Shown here: positions 5,554 through 6,535 of the stretch, piece after piece
How the letters are laid out: each line of letters starts with the position of its first letter
Numbering within the stretch: position 1 is the stretch's first letter
DNA from: Gallionella sp.
GTDB taxonomy: Bacteria; Pseudomonadota; Gammaproteobacteria; Burkholderiales; Gallionellaceae
Reading direction: 5' to 3'
NCBI GenBank assembly: GCA_017880945.1
Contig: JADGRM010000127.1
Span: 1 to 6,535 of the forward strand
DNA length: 6,535 nt
Program-made: the position numbers and the translations under genes
Notes under the pieces: generated by a model
What the model saw: the letters and a program-made list of their open reading frames with translations, nothing else
Told to the model about the DNA's origin: nothing
Database searches by the model: none

Positions 5554-6116
5554 TACATGCCCAGCATTTTTTGTTTCAGATCAGGCTGAGCGGGTTTATC
5601 GCCCAGCCAAATCTTGAACAGCGCGCGATTGAATGCTTCGCCGGCGATGTTGCCTCTCAGTACGCCATTCACAATGATCTGCGTACCGCTGGCAGGGAGA
5701 TAATCCAGATCAACCACATCGCCGTCGTTTACCTTTCCGACCACATGAAAGATCGCCGTCAATTCTTTAAGCTGCGGCTCCAGGGCCTGCATCTCGGCGG
5801 CAGTGTGATTCGCGACCATCACCTCGTTGAACGAATGCAGCATTTGCTCGTCGCTGAGTTCACGCAGGATATGCAAGGCAACTCTCTTCTCGCCGGACTG
5901 GTTAAGCGCGGCTCCCGCCACATGGGTCTTCTCGCCCAGATACAGTGCAGCGACATACACCTTAAAGAAAAACTTGGTACGCAGACCCGCGCCGTTCAGC
6001 ACCAGATCGCGGCTGCCGAGATGAATGCTATCCGCCAGCTTCACCCCCGAAACTTCCAGCGCGCTTGCGTTCCAGCTCAGGAACATACAGCAGAACACCA
6101 ACAATATTTTTTTCAT
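5553..6116 (-). CDS. Secreted chalcone isomerase-like domain protein
   Basis: A 187-residue protein starting with a signal peptide (MKKILLVFCCMFLSWNASA, probable cut before LEVSG), hence probably periplasmic. The mature part fits the bacterial chalcone-isomerase-like family: LNGAGLRTKFFFKVYVAALYLG (40-61), then GDVVDLDYLP..GT (132-145), NGVLRGNIAG (150-159) and FKIWLGDKPA (167-176), ending LKQKMLGM. Plant chalcone isomerase closes a flavonoid ring, but bacterial members generally lack a demonstrated isomerase role, and some relatives bind fatty acids, so I infer only a possible lipid or small-molecule binder. The ATG at 6116 is chosen because it begins the signal peptide and follows a purine-rich run (GAAAGAAAG). 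The frame stays open to 6242, but that extension lies inside a palindromic repeat and lacks family similarity. The TAG stop overlaps the GTG start of the ATP-grasp gene, so the two products are probably made together even though one is exported. Confidence 0.85.
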   Translation of the reverse strand: MKKILLVFCCMFLSWNASALEVSGVKLADSIHLGSRDLVLNGAGLRTKFFFKVYVAALYLGEKTHVAGAALNQSGEKRVALHILRELSDEQMLHSFNEVMVANHTAAEMQALEPQLKELTAIFHVVGKVNDGDVVDLDYLPASGTQIIVNGVLRGNIAGEAFNRALFKIWLGDKPAQPDLKQKMLGM

Positions 6117-6137
6117 TTTCTTTCTTTCAGAAAAGGA

Positions 6138-6265
6138 TTGGAAACCGTCGTGAGCGTCGTCAGGGCAAGGCGCGAAAGGGCGAGAAACCGGAGTGTACAG
6201 GTTTGTACATGAGGATTTCGCGCCATTGAGTAACACAGCCATGGCGACGCGCAGCAGGTTTACAA
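6138..6265. repeat. Nested imperfect palindrome, candidate dispersed intergenic repeat
   Basis: A 128-nt near-symmetrical element filling almost all of the gap between the thiolase and isomerase-like genes. Pairing arms from outside in: 6138-6146 with 6257-6265 (TTGGAAACC/GGTTTACAA, 8 of 9); 6151-6162 with 6242-6253 (one mismatch, one G-U); 6164-6166 with 6238-6240; 6169-6177 with 6216-6224 (GGCGCGAAA/TTTCGCGCC, perfect); and 6194-6198 with 6205-6209 (TGTAC/GTACA) at the tip. The right end contains the thiolase stop codon; the left end stops 21 bases before the isomerase-like ATG. Neither side has a flush T-run, so it is a poor terminator. From memory it resembles palindromic intergenic elements repeated in betaproteobacterial genomes (…GTGTAC…GTACATGAGG…GAGTAAC…), but this was not checked. 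Confidence 0.75.
6194..6209. promoter_or_regulatory. Paired TGTACA sites at the palindrome tip
   Basis: Two copies of the self-complementary hexamer TGTACA (6194-6199 and 6204-6209) lie one helical turn apart (10 bases centre to centre). They are about 80 bases upstream of the isomerase-like start. They could be a protein-binding site, or merely the hairpin tip of the larger palindrome. Confidence 0.3.
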
Positions 6266-6535
6266 AGCTTCAAAAATTCCAGCCGCGCCCATCCCCGTCC
6301 CTATACACATCGTCACCATCCCGTATTTCAGTTTGTGTCTGCGCATGCCGTGCAACAGCGTGGCCACGCGTATCGCGCCGGTCGCGCCGAGCGGATGGCC
6401 CAGCGCGATCGCACCGCCGAGCGGATTGACCTTGGCTCTGTCCAGACCGACATCATGGATCACCGCCAGCGATTGCGCGGCAAAGGCTTCGTTGAGTTCG
6501 ATCCAGTCCATGTCGCCCAAGCTCAATCCCGTTTG
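6260..6535 (-). CDS. Thiolase (3-ketoacyl-CoA thiolase/acetyl-CoA acyltransferase), C-terminal part
   Basis: The last 91 residues of a thiolase; the gene continues past the right edge and the frame is open to base 6535. Visible signatures are IELNEAFAAQ, GGAIALGHPLGATGA, which carries the catalytic His of the GHP motif, and MCIGTGMGAAGIFE near the end, which carries the Cys that acts as general acid/base. The acyl-accepting nucleophilic Cys of the N-terminal half is outside the window. These enzymes cleave 3-ketoacyl-CoA with CoA in fatty-acid beta-oxidation, or condense acetyl-CoA in the reverse direction. The C-terminal style (KYGMVTMCIGTGMG) is closest in my memory to FadA-like thiolases, but degradative and biosynthetic types cannot be separated from this fragment. 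The TAA stop (6262-6260) lies within the right arm of the palindromic element. The gene may be co-transcribed with the downstream genes, but the palindrome separates them. Confidence 0.93.
   Translation of the reverse strand, partial: QTGLSLGDMDWIELNEAFAAQSLAVIHDVGLDRAKVNPLGGAIALGHPLGATGAIRVATLLHGMRRHKLKYGMVTMCIGTGMGAAGIFEAL

Noticed and set aside
6117..6242. N-terminal extension of the isomerase-like protein starting at 6242
   Set aside because: It would put 42 residues before an evident signal peptide and is made of the palindromic repeat sequence.
6138..6265. Integron attC site
   Set aside because: Length and palindromic form are attC-like, but no matching GTTRRRY/RYYYAAC core pair was found and there is no cassette-style gene array.

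Overview
This looks like a chromosomal stretch of a betaproteobacterium, probably of the Nitrosomonadales/Gallionellales type. That placement is an inference from the style of the DnaK/DnaJ sequences, the TfpX/TfpZ pilin-accessory family and moderately GC-rich coding sequence; the exact genus cannot be read from the window. Coding density is high. There are eight recognisable genes plus the 3' end of a thiolase gene.

Left part (+ strand, 1-1696): the end of dnaK, a GC-rich intrinsic terminator, then a complete dnaJ. This is the classical Hsp70/Hsp40 pair, here separated by a strong hairpin that can fold in two registers. A non-coding stretch with a 17-nt tandem duplication follows (1697-1863). 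It also holds AT-rich promoter-like sequence leading into a three-helix membrane protein of the TfpX/TfpZ type IV pilin accessory family (1864-2610), with no pilin gene next to it inside the window.

Right part (- strand, 6535 down to 2744): all genes read leftwards. The order of transcription is thiolase 3' end, then a 128-nt imperfect palindrome filling the gap, a secreted chalcone isomerase-like protein, and a circularly-permuted-type ATP-grasp protein whose start overlaps the previous stop by one base. These are followed by the fluoride channel CrcB, a DUF190 (PII-like) protein whose ribosome-binding site overlaps the crcB stop codon, and a secreted dienelactone hydrolase-family protein. 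The tight spacing suggests the chalcone isomerase-like to DUF190 block is one transcription unit, possibly with the hydrolase as its last gene. CrcB and DUF190 are a known neighbour pair in fluoride tolerance. The isomerase-like/ATP-grasp pair has no function I can assign.

The most interesting items are the nested palindrome at 6138-6265, which looks like a dispersed intergenic repeat, and the translationally coupled isomerase-like/ATP-grasp pair. No complete novel defence or mobile system, CRISPR array, tRNA or rRNA is visible.
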